Shown piece after piece: positions 30,850-39,966 of a stretch of 64,000 nucleotides of DNA (its first letter is position 1; every line of letters begins with the position of its first letter). Below the pieces are notes generated by a model. It worked only from the letters and a program-made list of their open reading frames with translations, searched no databases and was not told where the DNA came from. Source of the DNA: Saccharospirillum impatiens DSM 12546. Lineage in GTDB: Bacteria; Pseudomonadota; Gammaproteobacteria; Pseudomonadales; Natronospirillaceae. The stretch spans positions 100,286 to 164,285 of the forward strand of contig NZ_AUIH01000009.1 of the NCBI RefSeq assembly GCF_000423605.1, read 5' to 3'. A program made the position numbers and the translations under genes.

Positions 30850-32526
30850 ATGCTGCACACACTGCTGATTCGTAACATTGCCATCGCCGATAACATCGAA
30901 GTGGAATGGAAACTGGGCATGACCGCCATTTCCGGGGAAACCGGCGCGGGCAAGTCCATCCTGCTTAATGGACTGTCTCTGGCACTCGGCGAACGCGCCG
31001 ACAGCAGCGTGGTGCGCCACGGCGAGAAGCGAGCCGAGGTGACGGCCACTTTTCAGGTTGGCCGTATAGCAGCAGCCCTGGACTGGTTAACTGAACGCGA
31101 CCTGGATCAGGGCGAAGAATGCATCCTGCGACGAACCGTTTCGGCCGAAGGCCGCTCACGCGCCTACATAAACGGGCAGCCCGTTCCGCTGACCGAGCTC
31201 AAGTCGCTGGGGGAGATGCTGATCGACATCCACAGCCAGCACGCACACCAGTCTCTATTGCGCATAGACACCCACCGCACCTTACTCGACGATTACGCCG
31301 GCCTGGCAGAGCAAGCCCAGGCCGTGAGCCACGCCTGGATACGCTGGCAAGGCAAGGCACGCCACTACAACCAGCTTAAGGCGCAGGCCGACGACAACAG
31401 CGCGCGCCAGCAACTGCTGAACTATCAGTTCGAAGAGCTCAGCGCTCTGGCGCTCGAAGTCGGTGAAGTGGAAGCTCTGGAGGCAGAGTTTAAGCGCTAT
31501 GGGCAAACCGAATCTCTGGTTAGCGGGGCTTACGGTGCCCGCCAGTTTCTGGAACCGGAAAACGACGGTACCGGCGCGCTCGATGGCCTGAAGCAAGCCC
31601 TGCATCAGCTACGCAACCTACAGGACAGCAACCCCTCACTCAGCAACGCCGTGGAACTGCTCGACAGCGCCCTGATCCAAAGCCAGGAAGCTGTAAACGA
31701 CCTGGAGCACTATCTGGCCAGTTTCGAGGTCGATGAAAGCCGGGTGCAGCATGTAGAAGAACGACTTGACCGCATTCATACCCTGGCACGCAAGCACCAG
31801 GTACGCTCCGAGGCCCTGCCCGGCCTGATCGGAGAGCTGGAAACAGAGCTGGCCAGCCTGGCTGAAGCCGTTGATGGCCTCGACGACCTGGCAGAAGAAG
31901 TCAGCGACCTGGCAGAGACCTATCAGCAGCAGGCCCGGCAGTTGTCAGAGCAACGCCAGGCCGCTGCCACGCGCATGGCCGAAGATGTCATGGAGAAGCT
32001 GCATCAGCTCGCGATGCCCGGCGCATGTTTTGAAGTTGCGTTCACCACCCTGGAAAAAGCCACGCCTGACGGTCTCGACCAGATTGAATTTCTGGTCAGC
32101 ATGAACCCGGGGCAACCGGTGCGGCCACTGGGGAAAGTCGCCTCAGGCGGTGAGTTATCGCGAATCTCGCTAGCGATACAGGTGATTTGCGCCGAACACA
32201 GTACCATTCCTACCCTGGTGTTCGACGAAGTAGACGTCGGCATCAGTGGTGCAACCGCTGAGATTGTGGGCTTAATGCTGCGCAGTGTCGGCGAACGGGG
32301 GCAGGTCATTTGTGTAACGCACCTGCCGCAAGTTGCTGCTCAGGGGCACAACCACTGCGTGGTCAGCAAGGAGCAGCAGGGCCAGATCACCCGCACCCGT
32401 ATACTGCCAATACAACAGGAAAGCCGAATCGATGAGATTGCACGCATGCTGGGGGGCATCGACATTACCGCCCAGACACGGGCACATGCAGAAGAAATGT
32501 TAATGCGACAACAGCGACAGCATTGA
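30850..32526 (+). CDS. recN: DNA repair protein RecN
   Basis: 558 residues from the ATG at 30850 (MLHTLLIRNIAIADNIEVEW). SMC-like ATPase with Walker A GETGAGKS, a central coiled coil, the ABC signature LGKVASGGELSRISLAIQ and Walker B TLVFDEVDVGISG. It aids double-strand break repair by bridging DNA. The frame is open to 30616, but the chosen start fits family length and lies just after the LexA box. Divergent from grpE, as in many gammaproteobacteria. Confidence 0.97.
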   Translation: MLHTLLIRNIAIADNIEVEWKLGMTAISGETGAGKSILLNGLSLALGERADSSVVRHGEKRAEVTATFQVGRIAAALDWLTERDLDQGEECILRRTVSAEGRSRAYINGQPVPLTELKSLGEMLIDIHSQHAHQSLLRIDTHRTLLDDYAGLAEQAQAVSHAWIRWQGKARHYNQLKAQADDNSARQQLLNYQFEELSALALEVGEVEALEAEFKRYGQTESLVSGAYGARQFLEPENDGTGALDGLKQALHQLRNLQDSNPSLSNAVELLDSALIQSQEAVNDLEHYLASFEVDESRVQHVEERLDRIHTLARKHQVRSEALPGLIGELETELASLAEAVDGLDDLAEEVSDLAETYQQQARQLSEQRQAAATRMAEDVMEKLHQLAMPGACFEVAFTTLEKATPDGLDQIEFLVSMNPGQPVRPLGKVASGGELSRISLAIQVICAEHSTIPTLVFDEVDVGISGATAEIVGLMLRSVGERGQVICVTHLPQVAAQGHNHCVVSKEQQGQITRTRILPIQQESRIDEIARMLGGIDITAQTRAHAEEMLMRQQRQH

Positions 32527-32722
32527 TGTGTCGCCTTTTGCAATAGCGGCTGCGCTGCACTGCGCGCGCTCTACCCTTTCGCAAGAGTGGAGAGAAGCTG
32601 GTTATGTGCAGTGCCACAGTCGACTGGCGCTGCTCATGTTCAGCCAACCCCTGCTTGTTACCCCGCCCCATGGGAAAGTGCTGGAGAGAGGGTTCTCGCA
32701 GGGCTTTTACGTGCCGTTCCTG

Positions 32723-33307
32723 CTAGAGCAGGCTCTGCAAGTATGCCCGGGTTTCTTCCTTGCCCGCGAACCCGGCTTCCACTTTCTGTACCGTGCCGGT
32801 TCTGTCGATCACATAGGCGGTAGGGTAGCCCTGGGGGCGGAACTCGCTAACGACGCGCTGATCTTTATCGGACAGAATCAGAAAGTCGACCGGTGTCGCT
32901 TGCAGGAAGCGCTCAGCCAGCGCTGGGTCCTCATCAGTATTCAAACCAATAAAAACAACCTGGTTTCTGAATTCTTCATGCAATTCATTAAGTACAGGAA
33001 AAGATTTACGACAGGTTGTGCACCAGCTGGCCCAGAAGTCGATGTAGACGACACGACCCTGCAGCGCGGTGCTGTCCAGCATCCGGCCATCCAGTGTCGG
33101 CAAACGAAAGGCTGGCATGGTGTCGCCTTCACTCACATCGGCAAGAACAGACGGCGCAACACTGAACAGCACACCCAGTGCAACCACCCCTGACAAAAGC
33201 GTCAGTCGAAAAGAACTTCTTTTGACTCCCGACACCGAACCAGACCGCTTGTGACGGTTACTCAAGCACTTACTCAATCCGGAAAAAACAGGTCCGACTG
33301 CCGACAT
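32723..33307 (-). CDS. TlpA/ResA-like thiol-disulfide oxidoreductase
   Basis: 194 residues. A hydrophobic segment (residues 35-56) is followed by a thioredoxin-fold domain with the active site WASWCTTCRKSF (Cys96, Cys99) and the cis-Pro region GYPTAYVIDRTG. Probably secreted or membrane-anchored in the periplasm, reducing disulfides. The ATG at 33307 has GGAG upstream, giving a long basic N-terminus; a GTG at 33235 would give a more ordinary signal peptide. No cytochrome maturation genes lie nearby, so the partner is unknown. Confidence 0.85.
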   Translation of the reverse strand: MSAVGPVFSGLSKCLSNRHKRSGSVSGVKRSSFRLTLLSGVVALGVLFSVAPSVLADVSEGDTMPAFRLPTLDGRMLDSTALQGRVVYIDFWASWCTTCRKSFPVLNELHEEFRNQVVFIGLNTDEDPALAERFLQATPVDFLILSDKDQRVVSEFRPQGYPTAYVIDRTGTVQKVEAGFAGKEETRAYLQSLL

Positions 33308-33430
33308 ACTACTTACTCCACATAAAATCGATAGAGCCAGCAGTATACTGCAGACCCCAACACAGGAACGGGAACGGGTTCACGCCCCAGGCAGGTCCCG
33401 ACCGCTTGTACCCGGGTAAAAGCGATCGAT

Positions 33431-33841
33431 TCAGGCTTTTTTGGCGCGCACATAGAGAATCAGACTGTGGTCGACCAACTCCAGACCATGCTCTTTCGCA
33501 ATCTCATGCTGCCGCCGCTCGATGACATCATCGACGAACTCGATGACTTCACCGTTATCGACATTCACCATATGGTCGTGATGCTCCGGGCTTGCCAGTT
33601 CATAAACCGAATGAGTACCGTCAAAGTTGTGCTTGGCGACCAGCCCGGCCGATTCGAACTGGGTCAGCACCCGATAAACCGTTGCCAGACCCACATCTTC
33701 ACCGCTGTCCTGAAGTGCCTTGTAAACTTCTTCTGCACTCATATGGCCGTCGGGATTGCCCTCAAACATTTGCAGGATTTTGAGCCTCGGCAAAGTGACT
33801 TTGAGGCCAACTTTTTTCAGTTCCTGATTTTGAGTTGTCAC
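33431..33841 (-). CDS. fur: Ferric uptake regulator Fur
   Basis: 136 residues from a GTG at 33839-33841, preceded by GGAG (VTTQNQELKKVGLKVTLPR). Winged helix with the recognition segment GLATVYRVLTQFESAGLV, and metal-site text ASPEHHDHMVNVDNGEVIEF. It represses iron uptake genes when loaded with Fe2+. Odd: the protein contains no cysteine at all; the position that is Cys in many Fur proteins (HDHMVC) is Asn here. Divergent from bamE, the common arrangement in Pseudomonas relatives. Confidence 0.96.
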   Translation of the reverse strand: MTTQNQELKKVGLKVTLPRLKILQMFEGNPDGHMSAEEVYKALQDSGEDVGLATVYRVLTQFESAGLVAKHNFDGTHSVYELASPEHHDHMVNVDNGEVIEFVDDVIERRQHEIAKEHGLELVDHSLILYVRAKKA

Positions 33842-33982
33842 TGTGTCGTCTCCTGTAAACTTGCGTGATACACTGACCGGCGCTGCTGCATGCGCAGCCG
33901 CGCAGCCGTCAACAGCTGGCACCCTTGCCGCTGGCCGTGTTTTTGTAATGAGTCTGAACCATTTAAGTGGGATGATAACGAT

Positions 33983-34303
33983 TTGAACCTGAAAAGAACA
34001 AAGGTAATTGCCCGCGCTCTAATCACCGGCGCACTGGTGAGCCTGACACTGAGCGCCTGCGCCCTACTGACACCCTATCAGCCAGAACTCAAGCAGGGCA
34101 ATTTCGTCAAAGAGGAACAACTGCAGCAACTGACTCCCGGCATGTCAGCCGAACAAGTTCAGTTCTTGCTGGGCACTCCGATGCTAACCGGCGAAGCCCC
34201 TCAGGACCGGTGGGTATACCCCATTCTGGATGAGCAAGGCGAATACCGGACCGTTACCGTTGAATTTGAAGGCAGCAGCGTTGCCCGAATAAGCCGTAGC
34301 TGA
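33983..34303 (+). CDS. bamE: Outer membrane assembly lipoprotein BamE
   Basis: 106 residues from a TTG at 33983. This choice gives a clean lipoprotein signal (basic LNLKRTK, hydrophobic core, lipobox LSAC with Cys26); a longer frame to 33890 would put 31 odd residues before it. The SmpA/OmlA domain shows LTPGMSAEQVQFLLGTPML and QDRWVYPI. Part of the BAM complex that inserts porins such as the one at 23119. Divergent from fur. Confidence 0.92.
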   Translation: MNLKRTKVIARALITGALVSLTLSACALLTPYQPELKQGNFVKEEQLQQLTPGMSAEQVQFLLGTPMLTGEAPQDRWVYPILDEQGEYRTVTVEFEGSSVARISRS

Positions 34304-34380
34304 CAGAGCGGGGGCGTGCGCGCCCCAAGTCAAGGCGCCACAGCAGGCAAAGACAGAAACCCTCCCGTTTGCCAGTCTGG

Positions 34381-34683
34381 CTATCCGGCAGCGTCCTGCT
34401 TGGCTTTGGCAGCCCGGTTCAGACGGGCCTGCTTGGGGTCGATCAGCAGGGGACGGTACAACTCGACCCGGTCACCGGCATGCAGCTCTTCGATATCCGG
34501 TTTGGGGATTTTACGTCCAAACACCCCCATCGGCGTACCTTCCAGCGTTAGTTCAGGAAACTCCCGTTCTATGCCACTTTGGCGAACAGCCTCGGCCACG
34601 GTGGTGCCTACTGGTACGTCAACTTCAACGATAAGCTGTTTTTCGGGTGTGGCGTAGGCCACCTCGACTTTGATCATGTCCAT
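34381..34683 (-). CDS. rnfH: RnfH family ubiquitin-like protein
   Basis: 100 residues of the UPF0125/RnfH family with a beta-grasp fold (IKVEVAYATPEKQLIVEVDV; GVFGRKIPKPDIEELHAGDRVELYRPL). Encoded directly downstream of ratA, as in many proteobacteria, where it is sometimes called ratB. Its biochemical role is not settled. Convergent with bamE. Confidence 0.88.
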   Translation of the reverse strand: MDMIKVEVAYATPEKQLIVEVDVPVGTTVAEAVRQSGIEREFPELTLEGTPMGVFGRKIPKPDIEELHAGDRVELYRPLLIDPKQARLNRAAKAKQDAAG

Positions 34684-34766
34684 ACCGTCCCCTTGCCCTG
34701 AAAGATTGCGGAAGAAAACCTCCCGTTTTCTTCTATAACCGGTTAATCAAAACGTGCGCTGCTTGT

Positions 34767-35198
34767 TTACCCATACAGTTGTTGCGCACGGCGAACAAAC
34801 GCATCCACCATGCGGTCTGCGACTTGCCTGAAAATCTGACCAAAGGCAAACGCAGCCAGCCGGCCATCAGTTTCGAATGTCAGATCCAGCGTTACCCGAC
34901 AGCCTTCCGGCCCCAGCGGCTTAATTGTCCAGACGCCATGCAGGGATTTTAAAGGCCCCTTCTCAAGGTTTAACTCAATGCGGTGCGGCCGCTCCAGCTT
35001 GTTTCGGGTAATAAGGGTTCGTTCAATCCCGGCTTTGCGCACCACCATACGTCCGACCATGTGATGCTCGGAGGCTTCTACCACGTCAGCAGCCACCACA
35101 CCGTCCAGAAAAGCCGGATAGGATGCGACATCGTTGATCAGGTCGTAGAGGGTTTCCGCAGGGTGCGGCAACAGGGCAGAACGGTGAATGTCGGTCAT
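34767..35198 (-). CDS. ratA: RatA-type START-domain protein
   Basis: 143 residues from the ATG at 35196-35198 (MTDIHRSALLPHPAETLYDLIN). Polyketide cyclase/START-fold text: DVASYPAFLDGVVAADVVE, RNKLERPHRIELNLEKGPLK. Homologues are linked to coenzyme Q function (Coq10-like), and the E. coli member was reported to bind 50S subunits. The usual divergent smpB is not next to it; a transporter gene takes that place. Confidence 0.9.
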   Translation of the reverse strand: MTDIHRSALLPHPAETLYDLINDVASYPAFLDGVVAADVVEASEHHMVGRMVVRKAGIERTLITRNKLERPHRIELNLEKGPLKSLHGVWTIKPLGPEGCRVTLDLTFETDGRLAAFAFGQIFRQVADRMVDAFVRRAQQLYG

Positions 35199-35261
35199 GA
35201 AAACCTGCAAGTAGATGTATGTAGGGCGATACTGCATCGAGCCGAAGCCCGCCAGTGCCAA

Positions 35262-36635
35262 TCAATCCAGCGGAAAAATGGCCTGGCGACGGATCCAGCG
35301 GGCCAGTTGTACGAGCACCACAACAATCGCAATAACGCCAAGTATTTCAGGCAAGCTCGCACCACTCAGACCGAGTGAGTCGCGGGTAAATGTTAACGCA
35401 AGCGCCGCCGGGATCACAAATTTGAGAGAAGCGCGCCAAGCCATGTAGCGCCCACCTACCCGAGGGTTTACCTGCTTTAGCACCTGATTGGGAGGCAAAT
35501 GCCAGCCCACTCCCCAGGAGATCATCAGCGCCACCAGAGGCACAACGAGCGAATAGCTAAACCCACTGAGCAGCTCTGAAAACGGCTGACCCCTCCAGGT
35601 GAGCGCCGACTCGACCTGTACCGAAAACAGTAACACCAATGCCAGCAAGGCCGCTGCCAGCAAGGCAAGCAACAGCCCGCCCCGACGAGTTTGGCCGCTA
35701 CCGCTAAGGCTAATCAGCAACAAAAGCGGGACGCTGCTCAACATGCCCACCACAGCCGCGACAAGCAGGAACAACCGCAAATGCATGGCTCCATCACCAC
35801 CCCTTGCAATTTGTTCGACCAACCCCTGTAACACCAGACCAGAATCGCCACTGGAGGCCGGTATGATGGTGAGCCCCGGGAAAACGGCTGATACGATCGA
35901 TAAACCGAGCCAAAGGTCAAACAACTGCACCGAGAGCACCCAGTACCCTGTCGGCAAACTCTGCGGCAGTCGCGTGCCCACCAGATACCAGACAAGAAAT
36001 CCGGCCACGGACGACAACAACGCATACTTGAGCGCCTGCTGCACCCCTTCGGCGTTAACCTCCCCCCAACTCCAGGCGTCAAGCAAAGCACCGGACTGGG
36101 GAATCTGCATAACGATGAACAACAGACACAATGGCAGGGCAACAGCATACGCAAAGGCCATTCCGTACCAGGCAAACCAGGCAAGCAGGGCGAGAATGAA
36201 GACTTGCAATACGATCCAGCGCGACAATTGAACCTGATCAGCCCCCAGCTCATACCAGTATAAGATTCGGTCAAGCCCGTCGAAATCGTTCAACCCTCCA
36301 CGCAATGCATCACGGGTGATGGAGAGTGTCCAACTGGCGTTATGCAACGTCAGCGCAACAACACAAATAACGGCCAGCACCAGCGCACTCAGCAAAACCG
36401 GCGCCAGCGGCCCCAGCCGGCCAGTCTGCACCCATTCAAAAGGGGTGATACGGTACAAACGACCGGCCACGAGCTCGGCATGAAGCAACGGCAGCACAAT
36501 CACCAGTTTAAAAATGGCGTAAAGCGCCAGAAAGGTCAGTTCCCCATAACGAGCCGCATACACTGGCAATAGCAGGAAGTCCGACAAGCCAATCTGGCTG
36601 CCAAAAAGGATCAGTAGGATCAATAATCGATTCAT
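35262..36635 (-). CDS. Putative sodium-dependent transporter (NSS/SNF-like)
   Basis: 457 residues, about 12 hydrophobic segments. The N-terminus (LLILFGSQIGLSDFLLLPVYAARYGELTFLALYAIF) matches the layout of TM1-TM2 in the neurotransmitter:sodium symporter family, but the usual GLGN(I/V)WRFPY motif is degraded to GLSDFLLLPVY. A later segment, FSYSLVVPLVALMISW, is consistent with the family's last helices. It may be a divergent amino acid or solute symporter. Substrate unknown. It ends 63 bases before ratA. Confidence 0.6.
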   Translation of the reverse strand: MNRLLILLILFGSQIGLSDFLLLPVYAARYGELTFLALYAIFKLVIVLPLLHAELVAGRLYRITPFEWVQTGRLGPLAPVLLSALVLAVICVVALTLHNASWTLSITRDALRGGLNDFDGLDRILYWYELGADQVQLSRWIVLQVFILALLAWFAWYGMAFAYAVALPLCLLFIVMQIPQSGALLDAWSWGEVNAEGVQQALKYALLSSVAGFLVWYLVGTRLPQSLPTGYWVLSVQLFDLWLGLSIVSAVFPGLTIIPASSGDSGLVLQGLVEQIARGGDGAMHLRLFLLVAAVVGMLSSVPLLLLISLSGSGQTRRGGLLLALLAAALLALVLLFSVQVESALTWRGQPFSELLSGFSYSLVVPLVALMISWGVGWHLPPNQVLKQVNPRVGGRYMAWRASLKFVIPAALALTFTRDSLGLSGASLPEILGVIAIVVVLVQLARWIRRQAIFPLD

Positions 36636-36772
36636 CTGTGCAGTATACCCTGAAACTAACTGCAGGCAGATTGCGTAGACTGTATTGGGTGCCTATGGTT
36701 TGGTGGCAGAAATCCATTTGGCGACAACTGACAGGCTAACAGACCAGTGACAACGCTATCAGGAGACCATTG

Positions 36773-37936
36773 ATGAACAAGGTAATGCGCTACCGCCTGA
36801 TGTCTCAGGCAGCCATCTGCGTGTTTTCGGGTACCTTATTACTCCCGTCAACTGCTCTGGCCGAACCCTTAACCGAAGGTTCAAGCCTCGGTCACGACTA
36901 TCAGGTCGAAGAAATCGCCAATGGTTTTAGCGCCCCATGGGGCATGACCTTTGTATCGGATACAGAACTGGTGATTACCGGACGGGGGGGCCAGCTCTGG
37001 ATACTGGACACCGGCTCCAAAACTCGTACGGAACTCAGTGGCTTGCCTGACGATATAGCCACCCGGGGGCAAGGCGGCTTGCTTGACGTGCAAGCCAGCC
37101 CATCATTCAGCTCAGACAAAACGCTCTACTTTACCTACAGCAAAACCGTTAACAATGGAGCAGCCACAACGCTGGCGCGGGCGCTGCTCTCAAGCAACAA
37201 CCGGCAACTGACGCAGTGGGAAGATTTGCTGGTAACCGATTCAGCCTCTTCCGCAGGGCAACATTTCGGCAGTCGGGTCACGTTCGATAATGACGGTTAC
37301 GTCTACTTCGGCGTCGGCGACCGAGGGGATCGGGACAACGGCCAGGACTTCAGCAATCACGCCGCGTCCATCATGCGGCTCCACCAGGACGGCCGCGTGC
37401 CCGACGACAATCCCTTCGTGAGCGACTCCGGTATTCCCAATGAAATCTGGAGCCTGGGCCATCGTAACCCCCAGGGACTGGTTTTTGACGAGCAGCGGAA
37501 CATGCTTTGGGAGATCGAACACGGCCCGCGCGGGGGTGACGAAATCAACGTGATTGAGCCCGGAGGAAACTACGGGTGGCCTGTGGTCTCTCATGGCCGG
37601 GAATACTGGGGCCCGGTCGATGTAGGTGAAGCAGAATCATTGCCTGGCTACATTGATCCGGTCAAAGTATATGTACCTTCCATCGCGCCGGGAAGCCTCA
37701 TAGTCTACCAGGGCGAGGCTTTTCCCGGATGGCAGGGGCACCTGTTTGCCGGCGCTCTGGTGCTGACGCACCTGAATCATATTGAAGTGACTGAGCAGGG
37801 GGGGATCGGCAGGGAAGATCGGTTGCTGGACGAGCTGGGCGAGCGCATTCGGGCTGTTGCAGAAGACCATAGGGGACACCTCTACTTGTCTACCGACAGC
37901 GGCCGCATTTTACGAATCTCACCCGCGAATTCGTGA
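36773..37936 (+). CDS. PQQ-dependent aldose sugar dehydrogenase (YliI/Asd-like)
   Basis: 387 residues from the ATG at 36773 (AGGAG 7 bases upstream). Signal peptide ending ALA, then a six-bladed propeller of the soluble glucose dehydrogenase type: NGFSAPWGMTFVSD, GQGGLLDVQASPSF, HFGSRVTFDNDGYVYFGVGD, IWSLGHRNPQGLVFD, EHGPRGGDEINVIEPGGNYG. It would oxidise sugars in the periplasm with PQQ; no PQQ synthesis genes are in the window. A strong hairpin follows. Confidence 0.92.
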   Translation: MNKVMRYRLMSQAAICVFSGTLLLPSTALAEPLTEGSSLGHDYQVEEIANGFSAPWGMTFVSDTELVITGRGGQLWILDTGSKTRTELSGLPDDIATRGQGGLLDVQASPSFSSDKTLYFTYSKTVNNGAATTLARALLSSNNRQLTQWEDLLVTDSASSAGQHFGSRVTFDNDGYVYFGVGDRGDRDNGQDFSNHAASIMRLHQDGRVPDDNPFVSDSGIPNEIWSLGHRNPQGLVFDEQRNMLWEIEHGPRGGDEINVIEPGGNYGWPVVSHGREYWGPVDVGEAESLPGYIDPVKVYVPSIAPGSLIVYQGEAFPGWQGHLFAGALVLTHLNHIEVTEQGGIGREDRLLDELGERIRAVAEDHRGHLYLSTDSGRILRISPANS

Positions 37937-37947
37937 ACCTTACTGGC

Positions 37948-37991
37948 TAAACCGACCCCTGGCTTTTGCTTCAAGCCAGGGGGGTCGGTTT
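37948..37991. terminator. Bidirectional terminator
   Basis: AAACCGACCCCTGGCTT pairs with the following AAGCCAGGGGGGTCGGTTT around a short loop, between two convergent genes. T-rich sides occur on both strands. Confidence 0.8.
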
Positions 37992-37997
37992 ACCTTC

Positions 37998-38783
37998 TCA
38001 GTCGACCATAACATCGAAGAAGAGATAGTCTTTGCGAATGCGGTTATAGGTACCATCATTCTTTACAGAATCCAGGCCCTGGTTAAACAGCCGTCTCAGG
38101 TTATCGTCATCCGGCCGGAAAGCCATGCCTACACCCTCGCCCAACTGGCGTGCTCGCCCGAGAATGGGAAAGTTACCGCCGATCATGAACTCACTCTCCC
38201 AATGCGGATAGTCGTGAAAGACGGCATCCACTTCCTGGCTGCGCAGGGCCACGTTAACCTCTTCATTGGTCTCGTAGGTGCGCACAGTCGCTGTATCGCC
38301 GTAGGTATCGATCAGGTATTCATGTTGGATGGTGTTGGCGATAACCCCAATCCGACGCCCTTCCAGCGCGCCTTTGTTGTCGGAACTGATGCCGCTGTTG
38401 CTGTGAGTAAACAATACTGACGGGGTGGAATAGTAGGGGTCAGAAAAATCGACCATTGCCTTGCGTTCGCTGTTGATCGACATCGACGACATGATGGTGT
38501 CGTAGTTACCCGCCAGCAAACCATCGATAATGCCATCCCAGGGGGTGACAACCCATTCGCACTGGATGCTCAACCGCTGACAGGTCGCATTACCCAGGTC
38601 AATCTCAAACCCGGTCAGTTCGCCATTGTCATCACGAAACTCATAGGGTGGGTAAGGAACGTCGACGCCGATGCGAACCACATCGAGCTCTATCTCGGTC
38701 GATCCCTGGAATTGCATGTAGCCGAAACCGGCCCCTACGACGACCACCGCGATCAGCACTGGCAGAATAATCTTCAGATTCAT
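37998..38783 (-). CDS. Extracellular solute-binding protein, family 3
   Basis: 261 residues from the ATG at 38783 (MNLKIILPVLIAVVVVGAGF). An N-terminal hydrophobic segment without a clear cleavage site or lipobox may anchor it in the membrane. The SBP_bac_3 domain shows VRIGVDVPYPPYEFRDDNGEL, TGFEIDLGNATCQRL, and WDGIIDGLLAGNYDTIMSSMS. Family members bind polar amino acids. No permease or ATPase gene accompanies it, so it either works with a remote transporter or has a sensing role. Confidence 0.88.
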   Translation of the reverse strand: MNLKIILPVLIAVVVVGAGFGYMQFQGSTEIELDVVRIGVDVPYPPYEFRDDNGELTGFEIDLGNATCQRLSIQCEWVVTPWDGIIDGLLAGNYDTIMSSMSINSERKAMVDFSDPYYSTPSVLFTHSNSGISSDNKGALEGRRIGVIANTIQHEYLIDTYGDTATVRTYETNEEVNVALRSQEVDAVFHDYPHWESEFMIGGNFPILGRARQLGEGVGMAFRPDDDNLRRLFNQGLDSVKNDGTYNRIRKDYLFFDVMVD

Positions 38784-38917
38784 AGAACACATTCACTCTT
38801 TGGGGAATTCACCGAAATGTTACCGTACCGCAAAATCAACCCCTACACCCGGCCTGAGGTCGTATTTATGCAGATTATGTACTCACGGCTGAAAAAAGCA
38901 CCGGGCAGGACCCCGAC

Positions 38918-39775
38918 TCATTCAATGTTGCGCATAATGGCGTCAAACACCTGGCCAGTTCCGTCATTCAAGCCGTCAATAATGGTGAAGTGATCACAGT
39001 CCGTCACAGCCTCCACAACCACTTCACGCTGCGGGTCAGCCGCATTCAGGTGCGCTTTGTAAGCCCGGGACTGGCGATGGAACTCGTCTGACTCCAGCGC
39101 CCCCACCATCAAATTCACCGGGCAACCGACCTGCGGCTGCGCATTCAGCGGACTCAACGCCATGACATCGCGACCGGTTAACTGCAGCTTGGGCTGCAAC
39201 CAGGAGTACGGGAAAGGCCCCAGATCAAAGAGCCCGCTGATAGCCGTAGCCCCTTTAATGAGGTCCGGCGCGCGGCCATAAAGCCCTTGCCAGTCTGTTG
39301 CCAGCAACATGCCCGTGATATGGCCCCCGGCTGAATGGCCAGACACGGTAATTCTTTGCGCATCGTACCCATACTCAGTGGCATGGTCTGCCAGCCAGAG
39401 CAGCGACACCTGGCATTGACGCACTAACTCAGCCAACGTCACTAACGGGCACAGCGCGTAATTAACTACCGCCACACTCACCCCGGCCTCCACCAGACCG
39501 CGTGCTGCGAAAGAAAACTCCTTGTTGCTCAGCGAGCGCCAGTAGCCGCCATGAAAGAATACATGCAGCGGTGCGCCCGGTTGTGTGGCAGGGAACAGAT
39601 CGAGCGTTTCCGCCAGGCTCTGGCCGAAGCGCACATCAGCGTGAACCTTCAAATCTGCCATGGCTGCCGCGCTCATGGCCTGGTAACGAGCCATAGCGGC
39701 GGCGCCATCGGCCGTTTTCGACGGATCGTAGGCCAGGTCGATGGCCTCCTGAGTTTCAAATTGACGGTACAGCAT
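38918..39775 (-). CDS. Alpha/beta hydrolase, arylformamidase-like
   Basis: 285 residues from the ATG at 39773-39775 with GGAG upstream. The oxyanion motif HGGYW (75-79) and nucleophile elbow GHSAGG (Ser148) are followed by LMVGALESDEF and a late DCDHFTIIDGL with the catalytic His. The pattern resembles kynurenine formamidases, which yield kynurenine and then anthranilate. It stands divergent from the aminobenzoate-type cluster at 40218, which makes such a link attractive but unproven. Confidence 0.8.
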   Translation of the reverse strand: MLYRQFETQEAIDLAYDPSKTADGAAAMARYQAMSAAAMADLKVHADVRFGQSLAETLDLFPATQPGAPLHVFFHGGYWRSLSNKEFSFAARGLVEAGVSVAVVNYALCPLVTLAELVRQCQVSLLWLADHATEYGYDAQRITVSGHSAGGHITGMLLATDWQGLYGRAPDLIKGATAISGLFDLGPFPYSWLQPKLQLTGRDVMALSPLNAQPQVGCPVNLMVGALESDEFHRQSRAYKAHLNAADPQREVVVEAVTDCDHFTIIDGLNDGTGQVFDAIMRNIE

Positions 39776-39966
39776 AGTGTCTCCGGCTTTCAATTAAGTA
39801 CGTGATTAACAAAAAAAATTCCGGAGTTCACTTCAATTCACTGGCATTTGCCCGCATCGGCACCCGACGGACACTTTCCAGCAAACTACGCAACTTTAGT
39901 AACCGGAACGTCAGGATAACCCTGAACCTCTTTCGGACACCATTAAAGCGTCTTTTCGGTTAATTG

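Noticed and set aside
33842..33982. Fur box in the fur/bamE region
   Set aside because: GATGATAACGATT resembles part of a Fur site, but too few positions match the 19-base consensus.
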